Shown: positions 1 to 10,601 of the stretch, piece by piece
Position numbering within the stretch: position 1 is the stretch's first letter
Layout of the letters: each line of letters starts with the position of its first letter
DNA from: Cryptomeria japonica
Taxonomy: Eukaryota; Streptophyta; Pinopsida; Cupressales; Cupressaceae
Assembly (NCBI RefSeq): GCF_030272615.1
Contig: NC_081406.1
Coordinates: forward strand, 113,553,783 to 113,617,782
Direction of reading: 5' to 3'
Length of the DNA stretch: 64,000 bases
Notes under the pieces: generated by a model
What the model was told of the DNA's origin: nothing
The model's input: the letters and a program-made list of their open reading frames with translations, nothing else
Databases searched by the model: none
Program-made: the position numbers and the translations under genes

Positions 1-494
1 AAATTTGTATACCCGTGCCATTTCCTATTTAACTTTGTGTTTGTATTGAGGAAATATCTTGATATGTGTACATACTGACAAATGTTTAGTTTATTTCATC
101 TTATGGGTTCATTGCAAGTGGTATCATAGCTCTTTCTAGGGCCATTTCTACAAGTAGCTTTAAACTAGTTTAGACCCATCCATAACTATCAATTGTACTC
201 TCTCACCTCATCCTACTGTCAGTGTTAAAAAAAAAGTGGTTATGTATCTCCAAAAAATAAATCTATTACCATATTTTTACCAAAAAATCCAATACGGATT
301 TGATTTTCTTTTTAAGTTAGAAAATTTGTGTTAGGGGTTTTGATATATGCTCAAAAGACCCACTTTTTTGCTATTTTGGATTCCTCATAAAAATTCTAGT
401 GAAGTGGTATTGTATCTTTGATGTACCTGAGCCTTAAATATAGTTCATTTATGTATGAATTTATGCACTTCCACACACCTTTGGTACATTGGAA
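1..494 (+). other. Flank of E1, possible decayed Copia LTR end and primer site
   Basis: No open reading frame of note. At 119-132 the sequence TGGTATCATAGCTC resembles the initiator tRNA-Met primer-binding site of Copia elements, and it follows ATTGCA at 111-116, a possible LTR end. No partner LTR or coding region is visible, so a decayed Copia leader is only a guess. Bases 490-494 (TGGAA) are the left target-site duplication of E1, so this sequence continues directly into 11817. Confidence 0.3.
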
Positions 495-1717
495 TGTTAG
501 ATAGTTTTGATAACCGAAAGAAAACTGAGTGGGGGGGGGGGGGGGGGTGTGTGAATCAGTTGTCACAGATTACCAAAAGCATTTAGCATTTTAAACTTTA
601 ATATCAGAACCCAAAACAATAATACCAGAATAGCAGTTAATCCAATTAAGCATAAACAATAATCATAAAATAAAAACCATTCACACAACACCAAGATTTG
701 TACGTGGAAAACCCGATAAAGGGAAAAACCATGGTGGGAAGCCTACCCACAGTCAGATAATACTTCTGCAATAAGTATGTGAATTACAATGAAGGGGCCT
801 GCACTTGCGGTAAGGTCAACAACCTAGAGCACACTGCTCATCACAAAAGGAGTCTCACTGAGTACATACAAATCCAAACTACAATCCGAAGAAGTGTTGA
901 ACTGCAAAAGATAGCATCTCCTATGCCTGAGTACAGTTCCGGTTAAGCTCAATATCAGAGGACTAAATCCTCTTACATAAACCCAATTCGATCTCCAATG
1001 ATCGACCAACTCCTCTACCAGAATGACATTACATTATTCGCACATTACATTCCTTGACCATGACCTCTTACATAAACCATGATGATCTACAATGAAATCT
1101 TACATGCATATATACAAACCCTCGACCATAAACAATTAGGTGGGACACCAGAAAATAAACCAATTACATAATTACAAACCATGTCAGCCTTAGGAAAAAC
1201 AAATAATATCCAACATATAAGACATCCCGAAAATACATCAATAGATCTTGTCCACATGTTACATTAATGTTGGTCCATAACCTAGATCAATTGGGACCAA
1301 GTATAGGTCCACACACTTCAATAATGATCTCCAAATGCCAAGTCTCGAATATGATCACCAACAACATCCCAAAACTCTATCAGAATCTGCACTAACACCA
1401 CTTATGCAATTCATAAAATATCTCCATCAAAATCTCTACCAGTGAAACCCTCATCGGAACCAGAAACCAAGCTTCTAATCAACAAGGATATCATCCAATC
1501 ATCAGACCAAAAACAACTGACCAAGTATGAGTATAAGTATCATGAACAAGCCAATTCCATCACCAGATTATACTGGAGCCTACTGGATCATACCGGATCC
1601 AAGTTAACCAGAAGCCACTTAACCTACCGAGACCAGAAGGGTGCCGGTAAAGCTAGTGTTGACATCAATGACCAAATATCAATGTAACACATAATCAATT
1701 CCACAAAATGGCCAACA
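495..1717 (-). repeat. E1 3' LTR
   Basis: This is the downstream LTR of E1, about 1223 bp, adjoining TSD TGGAA on its outer side and the purine tract on its inner side. On the plus strand it begins TGTTAGATAG and ends GGCCAACA. A run of about 17 G at 531-547 is the complement of the C-run found close to the 3' end of all Sirevirus-type LTRs in this window. Confidence 0.93.
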
Positions 1718-1731
1718 ATCTCCCCCTTTAG
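1718..1731 (-). other. E1 polypurine tract
   Basis: The minus strand reads TAAAGGGGGAGAT immediately before the TGTTGGCC start of the 3' LTR. This is the expected primer for plus-strand DNA synthesis and the characteristic Sirevirus purine tract. Confidence 0.85.
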
Positions 1732-2164
1732 CATTGATTGCAACACTAGATGTGAAAAACATCTAAGTACCAAGAAATGCCAAACAAGTCTACCCCCATG
1801 GAAGATAGCCAACAATCTCCCACATATTGTCCAGAATATTAATATCTCTTCGCCTTTGAATAATATCTCTGTAAAGCTCTAAAGTTTTTCACATCAATAT
1901 CACTACCCCTTTAACATCAATGCGAAAAATCTGACAAAAATATTGAAGCAAAAACATAAACCTATGAATCTCAAAGCTGACTACTCCCCCTGAGTAGTAG
2001 CATCCCACATCAGTACCGGAATGAGTAGTATCTCAGATAATGCATACTAAACTGATGCCAAACCACATCAATCAGGTTTCTACCAGAAGGGCAGAAACCC
2101 TCAATCTGTCTCTCACGTACTCAAATGATTCCTTGGATAAAGGTTTAGTGAAAATATATGCAAT

Positions 2165-3711
2165 CTACTCTTTAGTGTTCACATAAACCAGTCTAACTTC
2201 ATTTTCTTCCACCCTCTCCTTCAAAAAGTTATACTTGATAGATATGTGCTTTGTCTTAGAATGAAATAGCGGATTCTTTGATATATCAATAGCAATAGAG
2301 TTATCACAGTGAATAACTACCCGTACATCACAATCCACCTTTATATCCTTCAACATTTTCTTCATCCATAAAACTTGTGTACAGTTAGTAGCAGTAGCAA
2401 CATACTTAGCTTCAATAGTAGATAGAGAAGTACATGACTATTTCTTGCTGATCCATGAAACCAACTTCTTTCCAAGAAAGAAAGCTCCACCGAAAGTACT
2501 TTTTCGGTCATCAACATCTCCAACCCAATCAACATCTGCATATGCACATAAAGTAAAGTTATCATCCTTAAGGTACCACAAGCCATATTCTGATCTACCT
2601 TACAAGTATCTAAAAATCCTTTTCACTTCCATCTCATGATTTTCTCTAGGATCACTCTAAAATATTGAAACAATACAAACAACATTCATAATGTCAGGCC
2701 GAGTCTGAGTCAAATAAAAAAGACCTCCAATCATAGATTTGTATCTTGTAGGATTTACCAGTTCAAAAACATCTTTTCTTGTCAATTTCTCAATTGTAAC
2801 CATAGGAGTACTTACTAGTTTAGATTCTCAATACCAAATTTCTTCAATAATTCCTTAGCATATTTAGTTCGATAGATAAATATGCCTTTGTCAATCTGAG
2901 TAATCTGCAAACCTAAGAAAAAATTCATCTTACCAATCATAGACATCTCAAATTATTTCTCCATTTTCTTATAAAATTCTATGCATAATTTATCTTCACC
3001 TCCAAAAATAATGTCATCAATAAATACTTCAACAATTAGTATATCATCATCAGTGATTTTATAATATAAATTACTGTCAGCACTGCCCTTAGTAAAACCA
3101 AGCTTCAAAAGATATTTATCCAAGCTTGCATACCAAGCTCTAGGTGCTTGTTCCAATCCATATAAAGCTTTCCTTAACTTGCAAACCATATTAGTATTAT
3201 CTGATAGTGAAAAACCATCAGGTTGCTCAATATAAACTTCTTCATCAAGATCCCCATTCAAGAATGCACATTTAAAATCCATCACGTAAATCTTGTAATT
3301 TTTGTAAATAGCATAGGCAAGAAATAATCTTACAGCTTCAATCCTTGCTACAGGTGCAAAAGCCTCTCCATAATCAATTCCTTCCTTCTGAGAATATCCT
3401 TTACAAATCAATCTAACCTTATTCCTTATAACTTGACCATCCTCATTCAATTTATTCCTAAAAAATCATATAGTTCCAATGACATTTTTAGTTTTAGGCC
3501 AGGGAACCAAAGTCCATGTGTTATTTTTCTCAATCTGATCTAATTCTTCTTCCATAGCTTTTAACCAATGTTCATCTTTACATACCTCAATTACTGATAC
3601 TGATTCAACTTGTGAAATTAAACATACCTCATTAGTTGCCAGTCTTCTTCTTGTCATTACTCCATTTCTCTTATCCCCAATGATTTGATCTTCAGAATGA
3701 TTCAATCTCAC
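2165..3711 (-). pseudogene. E1 pol: Copia reverse transcriptase and RNase H, decayed
   Basis: Decayed C-terminal part of the Copia polyprotein. The largest open piece (2953-3450) holds the start of the reverse transcriptase domain: [20 protein letters not shown], the [21 protein letters not shown] segment in shortened form, [13 protein letters not shown], and the catalytic FIDDIIFGG box (the YxDD equivalent). The upstream piece at 3466-3711 carries the linker ending in KNNTWTLVPWP. RNase H fragments downstream include YADVDWVGD and CDNSIAID, with the typical C-terminal block TKHISIKYNFLKERV around 2200-2290. Stops and frame changes separate the pieces, and at least one frame change falls between reverse transcriptase and RNase H. 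The protein would have copied retrotransposon RNA into DNA in virus-like particles. Confidence 0.9.
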
Positions 3712-3917
3712 ATATTTAGGAGTCTTCTGACCCTCTGTTCCTCTTCCCTATCCTTCAGTTACTGTAGAATTCTCTGATGATGTCGGAGTAACTGGTTCAA
3801 CTCTTTGTTCCGGTAAAGGTGCTATTGGTTTATATATAATCGTTTCCACAGCTGGTTCCTTCCCATAAACTTTTATTTGACTTTTTTTCAGCTCATCTAC
3901 TTTGACATTAGCACTCT

Positions 3918-5012
3918 TCATAATTCTATGCAATCTCTTGTTATAACATCTATATGCTTTTCTTTCATTATAATAACCAAGATATATGCCTTCATCACAT
4001 CTAGGATCAAATTTCTCAATAGTACATCATCTCTCCTGATATAACATTTACTACCAATTTTTTTGAAATACTTAATTGTAGGTGTATTGCCAAACCATAA
4101 TTTATAAGGTGTCTTACTAGTTTCTCCTTTGATATTTCCTTTGTTGAATGTATAAACTGTTGTACTCACTGCTTCTCTCTAGTAAATATGAGATAGATTA
4201 GACTCCATCATCATTGTTCTAGCATCATCCAAGATATTTTTGTTCTTCCTTTCCACAACTCTATTTTGCTGAGGTGTTTGGGGAGAATAAATTTGTCTTC
4301 TTATACCATGGTTGTCACAAAAGTTATTAAACTCACCAGATGTGAATTCTCCACCATGATCTGATCTCAAACATTTAATCTTCAATCCTGTCTCAGTTTC
4401 TACTTTAGCCTTAAAGATTTTAAATTTTTCAAATGCTTCAGATTGTTCCCTCAAAAAAGTAACCCATATCATTCTAGAATAATCATCAATGATTAGCATG
4501 AAATATCTATCACCATGAAAACTTTTAACTCTAGCAGGGCCACATTAATCAATATGAATAAGATCAAGAACATCATTTGACTTATCTTGTATACTTCTAA
4601 AATAGGTTCTGACCTGTTTACCCATTTGACATTCTTTACATACCAAACTATAGGGCTTCATAATCTTAGGTATATTCCTAACTGCCTTAGTTGAACTGAT
4701 CTTCACAATGCAATCAAAATTCACATGACACGGCCTTTTATGCCATAGCCAACTCTCATCAATTTGTGTAATCAAACATGTTTTCTCATAGGAGTTCAAA
4801 TGAAATATATTACCTTTTGTCTGTGCATCGGTTGCAATCTCCAAGCTAGATCTGTTAATGATTTTGCATTTTCCATCCTTGAACTGTAATTGAAATTCTT
4901 TATCTTCCAATTGTCCTACACTTAAAAGATTATGCTTCAAACCTTCAACATAACAAACATTGTTAGTAATGTTCTTACAATCCAATGATATAGTTCCTTT
5001 TCCTTTGATCAT
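3918..5012 (-). pseudogene. E1 pol: GAG-pre-integrase and integrase core, decayed
   Basis: At 4545-5012 lies the GAG-pre-integrase domain, with YVEGLKHNLLSVGQL, SWLWHKRPCHVNF and CKECQMGKQ, which together give the HHCC-like zinc site in altered form (the first His context is WHKRPCH). At 4179-4499 lies the integrase core: IIDDYSRMIWV with the first Asp, CLRSDHGGEF with the second Asp, and NRVVERKNKN with the Glu, so the DDE triad is visible. A further piece (3918-4169) carries KTPYKLWFGNTPTIKYFKK, the usual post-core block. Stops between the pieces show it is inactive. The product would have inserted the cDNA into host DNA. Confidence 0.9.
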
Positions 5013-5057
5013 ACATGCTTTGTCATCTCCAAATCTAACTAGTCCACCATCAAATTC

Positions 5058-5941
5058 TTACAAAGACAGAAAATTCCCTTTATCTCTAGTCATATGATGT
5101 GAACAACCACTATCAATTACCCATTCATCCTTGTCCTCAATTTTAGCAGCAAGTGCCTTCTCTTCAGGTACATTCTCTTCCAGTGCTAGATCATCTTCCT
5201 TGATAGCCAAGAATATCCATTCTTTCCCATTGCTGGATCCACTAGCAAAGTCTTCTGTCGGTTCATCATCTGAATCAATAATGCCTTCCTCATCCACTAT
5301 GTAGCATGATTTTTCTTTGTTCTGATATCCAAGGTTAGGATTAAATGATCTTTTAACTCTTTCTTCAAATCTTGAATTCCTTTTAGGATATCTAGATGCA
5401 AAATGACCAATCTTATTACATGCAAAATATTTAAAAGGTGTTTTTCCTTCATACTTACTTCCTACCGGTCCTTTCGGTACTCTTCTAGAAAATAGTGCTT
5501 CAAGTTGCTCAAAATCATCATCTTCTCTCTTCATATCTTCCATTTCTTTTGCATATAAAGCTTTCTAGTCTTGCTTACTAGTTATAGATGTAGATGCATG
5601 AAAAGAAGGTTCAGTCTTCATAGCTCCAAAAGGTCCAAATTACTCAAGCTCAAAAGAAGATAGTTTCCCAACCAAAGTATCTATGTTGACAAATGTATTA
5701 GCCATTGTTCTAAACTCATTGATAGCAGCAGCCTTCATTTTGTAAGCCAGTAGTAGGGCTCTCACGACTTTAGAAACAATTTAATCTTCGCTCAAAGTTC
5801 CACCACAACATTGAATTCCCATAACAATCTCATTTACCCTTTCTATGAATGCAATAATCCTTTCATCTTCTTCCATCTTCAGGTTTTCATGTCTCACACG
5901 GTAATTATCAAGTTTATAAATCTTCACTATAGGGTCACCTT
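5058..5941 (-). pseudogene. E1 gag C-terminal part, CCHC knuckle and aspartic protease
   Basis: At 5058-5543 one frame holds a zinc knuckle, FACNKIGHFASRYPKR, in which the last Cys of the CCHC set has become Tyr and the first is in an altered context. It is followed by the Copia protease active site WVIDSGCSHHMT (DSG). Upstream, between 5545 and 5941, the minus strand still translates as the typical Copia Gag block (for example ERIIAFIERVNEIV) in a broken frame. The coding sequence stops abruptly at 5941, where E2 has inserted, and resumes at 10202. Confidence 0.85.
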
Positions 5942-6403
5942 TGTTGGTGTAAATAATTATGCATCTTGGATATTATTACACTTACTTAAGTTTACTTAGG
6001 AAATTCATTTCATAGTAGTTTGGGTATGAGACACTTGGGTGTTTGTGCCACATTGGGATAGTGTGTGTAGGAGAATTTCCACCTTTTATGGTGTGATCTT
6101 GTTGTTACACTCCACATTCAGTGGGTGATCCACCTCATGTGGGCTATTATATTATTTCTCCTACCTACCCAAACCTATTTCCTACCTATCCTTGTTTCTT
6201 ATTGAGCCGCATGTCATGTTTGTGTGCTCACATATCCATATAGCCTTGCCTATATAAGCAAGCTCATATTCATTGTATGTAATGCTTAATGATCCAGTTG
6301 ATCATATTTTTCATCTTGATAGAATACAATTTATTTCTATCATCTATTTTGTTCTCTCTTATTTGTGCTTTCCATTGCCTCTTGATCTTGGCAAAATCTC
6401 ACA
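5942..6403 (+). repeat. E2 5' LTR
   Basis: A 462-bp LTR from TGTTGGTGTAAATAATTATG to TCTCACA. A TATATAA box at 6251-6257 lies about 150 bp from the LTR end, a credible promoter for the element. Confidence 0.94.
6251..6257 (+). promoter_or_regulatory. TATA box in E2 5' LTR
   Basis: TATATAA in the sequence GCCTATATAAGC. It is conserved in the 3' LTR at 10049-10055, as expected for the U3 promoter. Confidence 0.6.
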
Positions 6404-6417
6404 TGGTATCAGAGCCA
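6404..6417 (+). other. E2 primer-binding site
   Basis: TGGTATCAGAGCCA starts at the base after the LTR end and matches the 3' end complement of initiator tRNA-Met, the usual Copia primer. Confidence 0.88.
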
Positions 6418-7231
6418 TTAGAGTGTCATTGGTTTGCTAATTGAGAGAAATTTGACGCTATTTGGTATTGTGTATTTTGGAGTTTTCTATTGTAGGTTAT
6501 TATTGAAGCTTGATGGGTCAAATCTGATATTACCATTGGATTGAGGAGGTCTAAGAAAGTCAATTTTGCCTTTTGTTTCATCCAAACTGGACTTCGGAGG
6601 CCAAATCTAGTGACATTTGAAGTTTGCCGCTGCGACGGAAATTTTCCAGAAATTATAATTTTGTAGACATTTTTCAAATAGCAATATCTCACTCATCCGG
6701 ACTCATTTTTTCGAGCAATTTTTTTGGTTTTGGGTTTATAATTTCATGATCTATACAGTGGTGTAGATTTTTTCTGATTTTTGGATATAGTTTTTTCGAA
6801 AATCATGAAATCCTGATTTTTACAACTTTGGAGGCTTCATTTGGGCTCATATGGACTCCTTTTCAGGTGCCATTTTTTTTTAAAGTGCATATTTTTTCAT
6901 CTACTTTCATAATTTGCCATTTTTTTGCAATAATTTTAATTAGAAATTGTACTTTCATTTTTTGGCCATTTTTTGCATATTTGGTACTTGCATTTTGCTT
7001 GGATCTTAGTTTAGATCACTAGTAGTATTTGTTGAAGTCTCTTAGATCTCATTTTGAGAAGTTGTAAATTGAAATCAGAAGTCCACTTGCCATTATTTGC
7101 AAGTGGCCTATTGTACACACACTACATATAAAGCGCCAAAATCATCATTTTGCGGGGGTACTTTGATTGAGTTAATTTGGGGGGGTGTCTCTTGTGCTTT
7201 TGTGCTCTTGTGTTCCTTCCTTTTTGCTGCT
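6418..7231 (+). other. E2 untranslated leader
   Basis: About 810 bp between the primer site and the gag ATG, with no supported coding content. It is T-rich and likely holds the packaging signal, but nothing specific can be recognised. Confidence 0.5.
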
Positions 7232-8289
7232 ATGGGTTCTTCTAAGTTTCCTCTCTTAACTCCTCATAATTATGCTACTTGGAAAATTGATGCATGGAGT
7301 AAACTTATGGAAAAATAACTAACTCATTACATTGATGGAACTATTGTTGCTCCCGCTGATCCTAAGGTTGATCCAGTTGGTCACTTGGATTGGCTCACTA
7401 AAAATATCATGGCAATTGGTACCTTGAGAAAGTATGTATCAAAGGATCTCATTTTTCATATTGAGAAGTGTACTCTAATCAAGGATGCTTGGCAAAAGTT
7501 TCAAGACTTGTATGGTCAAGTTGATGAGATTAGGGGATATCAAATTGATAGTGATCTCACCATGTTAGATCCCAAGAACTTTGATACTATACAAGATTAT
7601 GTCACTAAGGAAAATGAGTTGAGGACACAACTCAAATATTGTGGCATTGATAAGAAGGATACTCAATTGATATTCAACTTGATAGGCAAGCTTCCACAAG
7701 AATATGCAGCATTTGTTTCTAGTTTCCAAACCCATAGGATGACAATGGGTTCAAGCTACACAATGCCTACATTTGATGCTTTCAATGAAATGTTGATGAT
7801 GGACAAACTAAGTTGATAAGCATGGGCATTCTTAAGGCTTCTAAGTCTCAAGCATTAGTGGCAAATCAAGGGAACAAAGGAAATCAAGGAAAGGACGACT
7901 CAAACAAGAAGAAATGGCAATCAAAGCCTAGGGACAAAGCACCATCTTCTCCACAAAAAGGAGATTCATCCTCTTCCAAGAGGGATAACTCACCAAAGAG
8001 GGAGAGACCTACTTGTGCCTATTGTAAAAAGTTTGGTCATGAGGAGCATCATTTCCATTCTAAGAAGATTGATGAGCTCGCACATATCATCAAAAAGCAT
8101 AACATTGATTTACCTAATGTCTACAAGAAGGATGATTCATCAACTTCCACTTCCTCACTTCCTCACATTCAAAAGGAAAAGGGAAAGCATTCATGGATTG
8201 TACAAGTGGGAAGACTCACTCTTTTGGAACAAGAAAAGGAAAAGCTCTATGTGCTACTATTAGTCATGATTCAAAGAGATGGCTTCTAG
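7232..8289 (+). pseudogene. E2 gag (DUF4219/UBN2 type) with CCHC knuckle
   Basis: Gag starts at ATG 7232, giving MGSSKFPLLTPHNYATWKID, the typical Copia Gag N-terminus. A TAA at 7316-7318 interrupts it, after which the same frame runs to 7816 through the UBN2-like domain (LRKYVSKDLIFHI, AWQKFQDLYGQ, LIFNLIGKLPQEYAAF). A frame change at about 7813 moves into the frame that carries KASKSQALVANQGN, a basic Lys/Ser-rich stretch and the zinc knuckle CAYCKKFGHEEHHFH, in which the final Cys is His. A second frame change near 8180 leads into the protease. These breaks look mutational. Gag would form the particle that packages the RNA. Confidence 0.85.
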
Positions 8290-8699
8290 ATTCAAGGGCT
8301 TCTCATCATATGGCATCTTCGCAGTCTATGTTCTCTACATTTGAGCCTTGCACCATGCCACAGATTTTGATGGGATATCATACATACATGGATGTGATTG
8401 GGAAAAGATCTATTAACATTGGGGATAACTCCTTCAATAATGTGTTGTGTGTACCCCATTTGACAAACAATCTCCTTTCTATCTATCAAATCACACATGG
8501 CACAACTAAGAGAGTTGTGGAGTTCACACCTGAGTTAGTTTTCATTAGAGACTTGGAGAATAGAGCTATCATTGCGACTGGTGTGGTTGATCATGCATCT
8601 CAGTTATACTCCTTTTCATATTTTGTTGATGATGATGATTTCACATTTAATGATTCTACACATGATGATCACACTTCTTGTGATGGTTCAGTTTTTTAG
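8193..8699 (+). pseudogene. E2 Copia aspartic protease region
   Basis: In this frame WLLDSRASHHMAS marks the Copia retropepsin active site, normally DSGAS, with the Gly of the catalytic triplet replaced by Arg. It is followed by the usual SMFSTF, VCVPHLTNNLLS and related blocks. The catalytic change suggests the protease is dead in this copy. The frame ends at TAG 8697-8699 and continues beyond it without a shift, so the following region was probably translated as part of the same polyprotein. No GAG-pre-integrase, integrase or reverse transcriptase follows. Confidence 0.8.
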
Positions 8700-9515
8700 G
8701 AGAACTTTGGACACTTGAACATGAGGATTCTCACATGTGACCCCATTCTTGAGCCTTGTATTTCATCTCCTCATATTGATATCACATCACCTATTGCACC
8801 TGATGATGCATATAGTGCGATAGTTTTGCCTTCATGTGATTCAGTGCAGCAGGATATTCATTGTCTTCCAGCTTCAGATTCATGTGATGATTACTTGACA
8901 AACATTGTAGGTTTGTTTGTGGAATCCTACATTGCAGATTTGGGAGACATCATTGATGACATTCATCTTCTCTTTGATGAAGATGATCCTTCTTCGATTG
9001 TTTGGAGGGAACACTCTGACCCTCTTGTTCATTCTCTACATGATCATTCTTTTGAGGTTGACATGATTGTGGATACTTATGTAAAACAGTTGGAGGAGGT
9101 CTCTTTATTTTTTGAGGAGACATGTGAGTGTTTGGGACATGTTCTACATCCATCTCCACTAGATCTTGGAGTGCCTTTTTCAGTAGTGTGGCATAGTTTA
9201 CCACCTTTGGAGGGGGTATCTTTTAGCATCGACATGGGGACACTTGAGCAGTTTTCAGAGATTCCTTTCATCATGAGTTTTCTTCATACATCTTCCCTTC
9301 ATGATTGGGGAGACTTCATGGATACACCTTTGGTTTTGTTTCTTCCTAAGGGAAGGAATGTTGTTCGATGTTCATGGAGCAGTTTCTTCATACATCGAGC
9401 TTCTATCATTGGTGTAGATTCCACATTGAGGGGGGGCTTCCTAGCTTCTCTTATTCTCTCATATGGGGGGGACTTTTTCCTCACATGGGGTTTTGTCCTT
9501 CACATACTTCTATGA
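8700..9515 (+). CDS. E2 unknown acidic C-terminal protein (X)
   Basis: An open region of about 265 codons in the same frame as the protease, separated from it only by one TAG; the first ATG is at 8721. It is rich in Asp, Ser, His and Cys (DDYLTNIVGLFVESYIAD, DDIHLLFDEDDPSS), with a hydrophobic C-terminus. I recognise no catalytic motif and no known family. It occupies the place where integrase and reverse transcriptase should be. It could be a family-specific protein or the residue of a recombination that removed pol. Its long open frame in a young element argues that it was recently translated. Confidence 0.55.
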   Translation, partial: ENFGHLNMRILTCDPILEPCISSPHIDITSPIAPDDAYSAIVLPSCDSVQQDIHCLPASDSCDDYLTNIVGLFVESYIADLGDIIDDIHLLFDEDDPSSIVWREHSDPLVHSLHDHSFEVDMIVDTYVKQLEEVSLFFEETCECLGHVLHPSPLDLGVPFSVVWHSLPPLEGVSFSIDMGTLEQFSEIPFIMSFLHTSSLHDWGDFMDTPLVLFLPKGRNVVRCSWSSFFIHRASIIGVDSTLRGGFLASLILSYGGDFFLTWGFVLHILL

Positions 9516-9730
9516 GAGTTCTTTGTATCTAGTTTTTCATCTCTCTTTTGGGGGAGGGTTTTTTCCCATTGGGTTTTTCTCTCTTTCCCTGCTTTGTGAG
9601 AGATTTTATTGCATTGGTTTGCATGCATTTGTATTTGTACATGGGTACCTAACATGGCCTAGTAGCCGGGACCCATCTTGCATTGCTTAGTTGCATTGTA
9701 GACTTAAGTGCATTCCCCTAAGTTGCACTT

Positions 9731-9739
9731 AAGGGGGGG
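9731..9739 (+). other. E2 polypurine tract
   Basis: AAGGGGGGG directly before the 3' LTR start TGTTGGTG. Further G-runs lie upstream around 9430-9560. Confidence 0.75.
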
Positions 9740-10201
9740 TGTTGGTGTAAATAATTATGCATCTTGGATATTATTACACTTACTTAAGTTTACTTAGGAA
9801 ATTCATTTCATAGTAGTTTGGGTATGAGACACTTGGGTGTTTGTGCCACATTGGGATAGTGTGTGTAGGAGAATTTCCACCTTTTATGGTGTGATCTTGT
9901 TGTTACACTCCATATTTAGTGGGTGATCCACCTCATGTGGACTATTATATTATTTCTCCTACCTACCCACACCTATTTCCTACATACCCTTGTTTCTTAT
10001 TGAGCCACATGTCATGTTTGTGTGCTCACATATCCATATAGCCTTGCCTATATAAGCAGGCTCATATTCATTGTATGTAATGCTTAATGATCCAGTTGAT
10101 CATATTTTTCATCTTGATAGAATACAATTTATTTCTATCATCTATTTTGTTCTCTCTTATTTGTGCTTTCCATTGCCTCTTGATCTTGGCAAAATCACAC
10201 A
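9740..10201 (+). repeat. E2 3' LTR
   Basis: A 462-bp copy of 5942-6403 with about nine substitutions. The TATA box is at 10049-10055. It ends CACACA and is followed by ACATT, the duplicated target of E1 gag. Confidence 0.94.
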
Positions 10202-10543
10202 ACATTCATTAAGAGTCTCCAACTTATCCCATATAGCCTTTCCAGGTGATTTGTTAGTTAATCCCATTATTTTTTGATCCCAAAGTGCACACAAGATGGC
10301 TTTTCTTTCTCTACAATCATTCTCAAGCTCCTTGTTTAGGTTTGCCAAAGGAGGATTGCCAAATCCCAGATTATAGGGTGTGACACCATTCCATGTGATC
10401 TCCCAAATCTCCTTGCCAAGACATCTCAGATGAGTCTGTATTTGAATCTTCCATACAATATAATTTGTTCCATCAAGCCTCATTGTATCCCATAAAAAGA
10501 TAGCTCCAGAAGAACTAGATGAACTTGAACTATTAGTCACCAT
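10202..10543 (-). pseudogene. E1 gag N-terminal part
   Basis: The minus strand from an ATG at 10541-10543 reads as a Copia Gag N-terminus: a serine run, then LDGTNYIVWKIQIQTHL (the DUF4219-type start) and IWDKLETLNEC (the UBN2-type block). The first codon lies about 45 bp from the primer-binding site. The frame runs into the E2 LTR at 10201 and the remaining Gag resumes on the far side of E2 at 5941. What is seen is a gene split by insertion. Confidence 0.88.
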
Positions 10544-10585
10544 AGGATCTTCCTCAAGAGGCTAAGCTTTCTGCAGAGAGGACCA

Positions 10586-10600
10586 AACCTCTAATACCAA
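10586..10600 (-). other. E1 primer-binding site
   Basis: The minus strand reads TTGGTATTAGAGG directly after the 5' LTR end ATCTAACA. It matches the initiator tRNA-Met site (TGGTATCAGAGC) with changes. Confidence 0.8.
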
Positions 10601-10601
10601 T

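Larger units (their letters stand above)
5942..10201 (+). mobile_element. E2: young Pol-less Copia-type element nested in E1 gag
   Basis: A 4,260-bp element bounded by two 462-bp LTRs that differ at about nine positions by my reading (98% identity), with no indel. Flanks are ACCTT (5937-5941) and ACATT (10202-10206), a target duplication with one change. The order is LTR, TGGTATCAGAGCC primer site, gag, protease, an extra C-terminal coding region, a G-rich purine tract and LTR. There is no integrase, reverse transcriptase or RNase H, and no room for them between the protease and the purine tract. It therefore looks like a TR-GAG type non-autonomous element that moved recently using enzymes from another element. 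Confidence 0.93.

Noticed and set aside
9463-9690. Open frame of 75 codons at the end of E2
   Set aside because: It overlaps the end of X in another frame, is full of Phe/Leu from T- and G-rich tracts, and lies in the tail before the purine tract.
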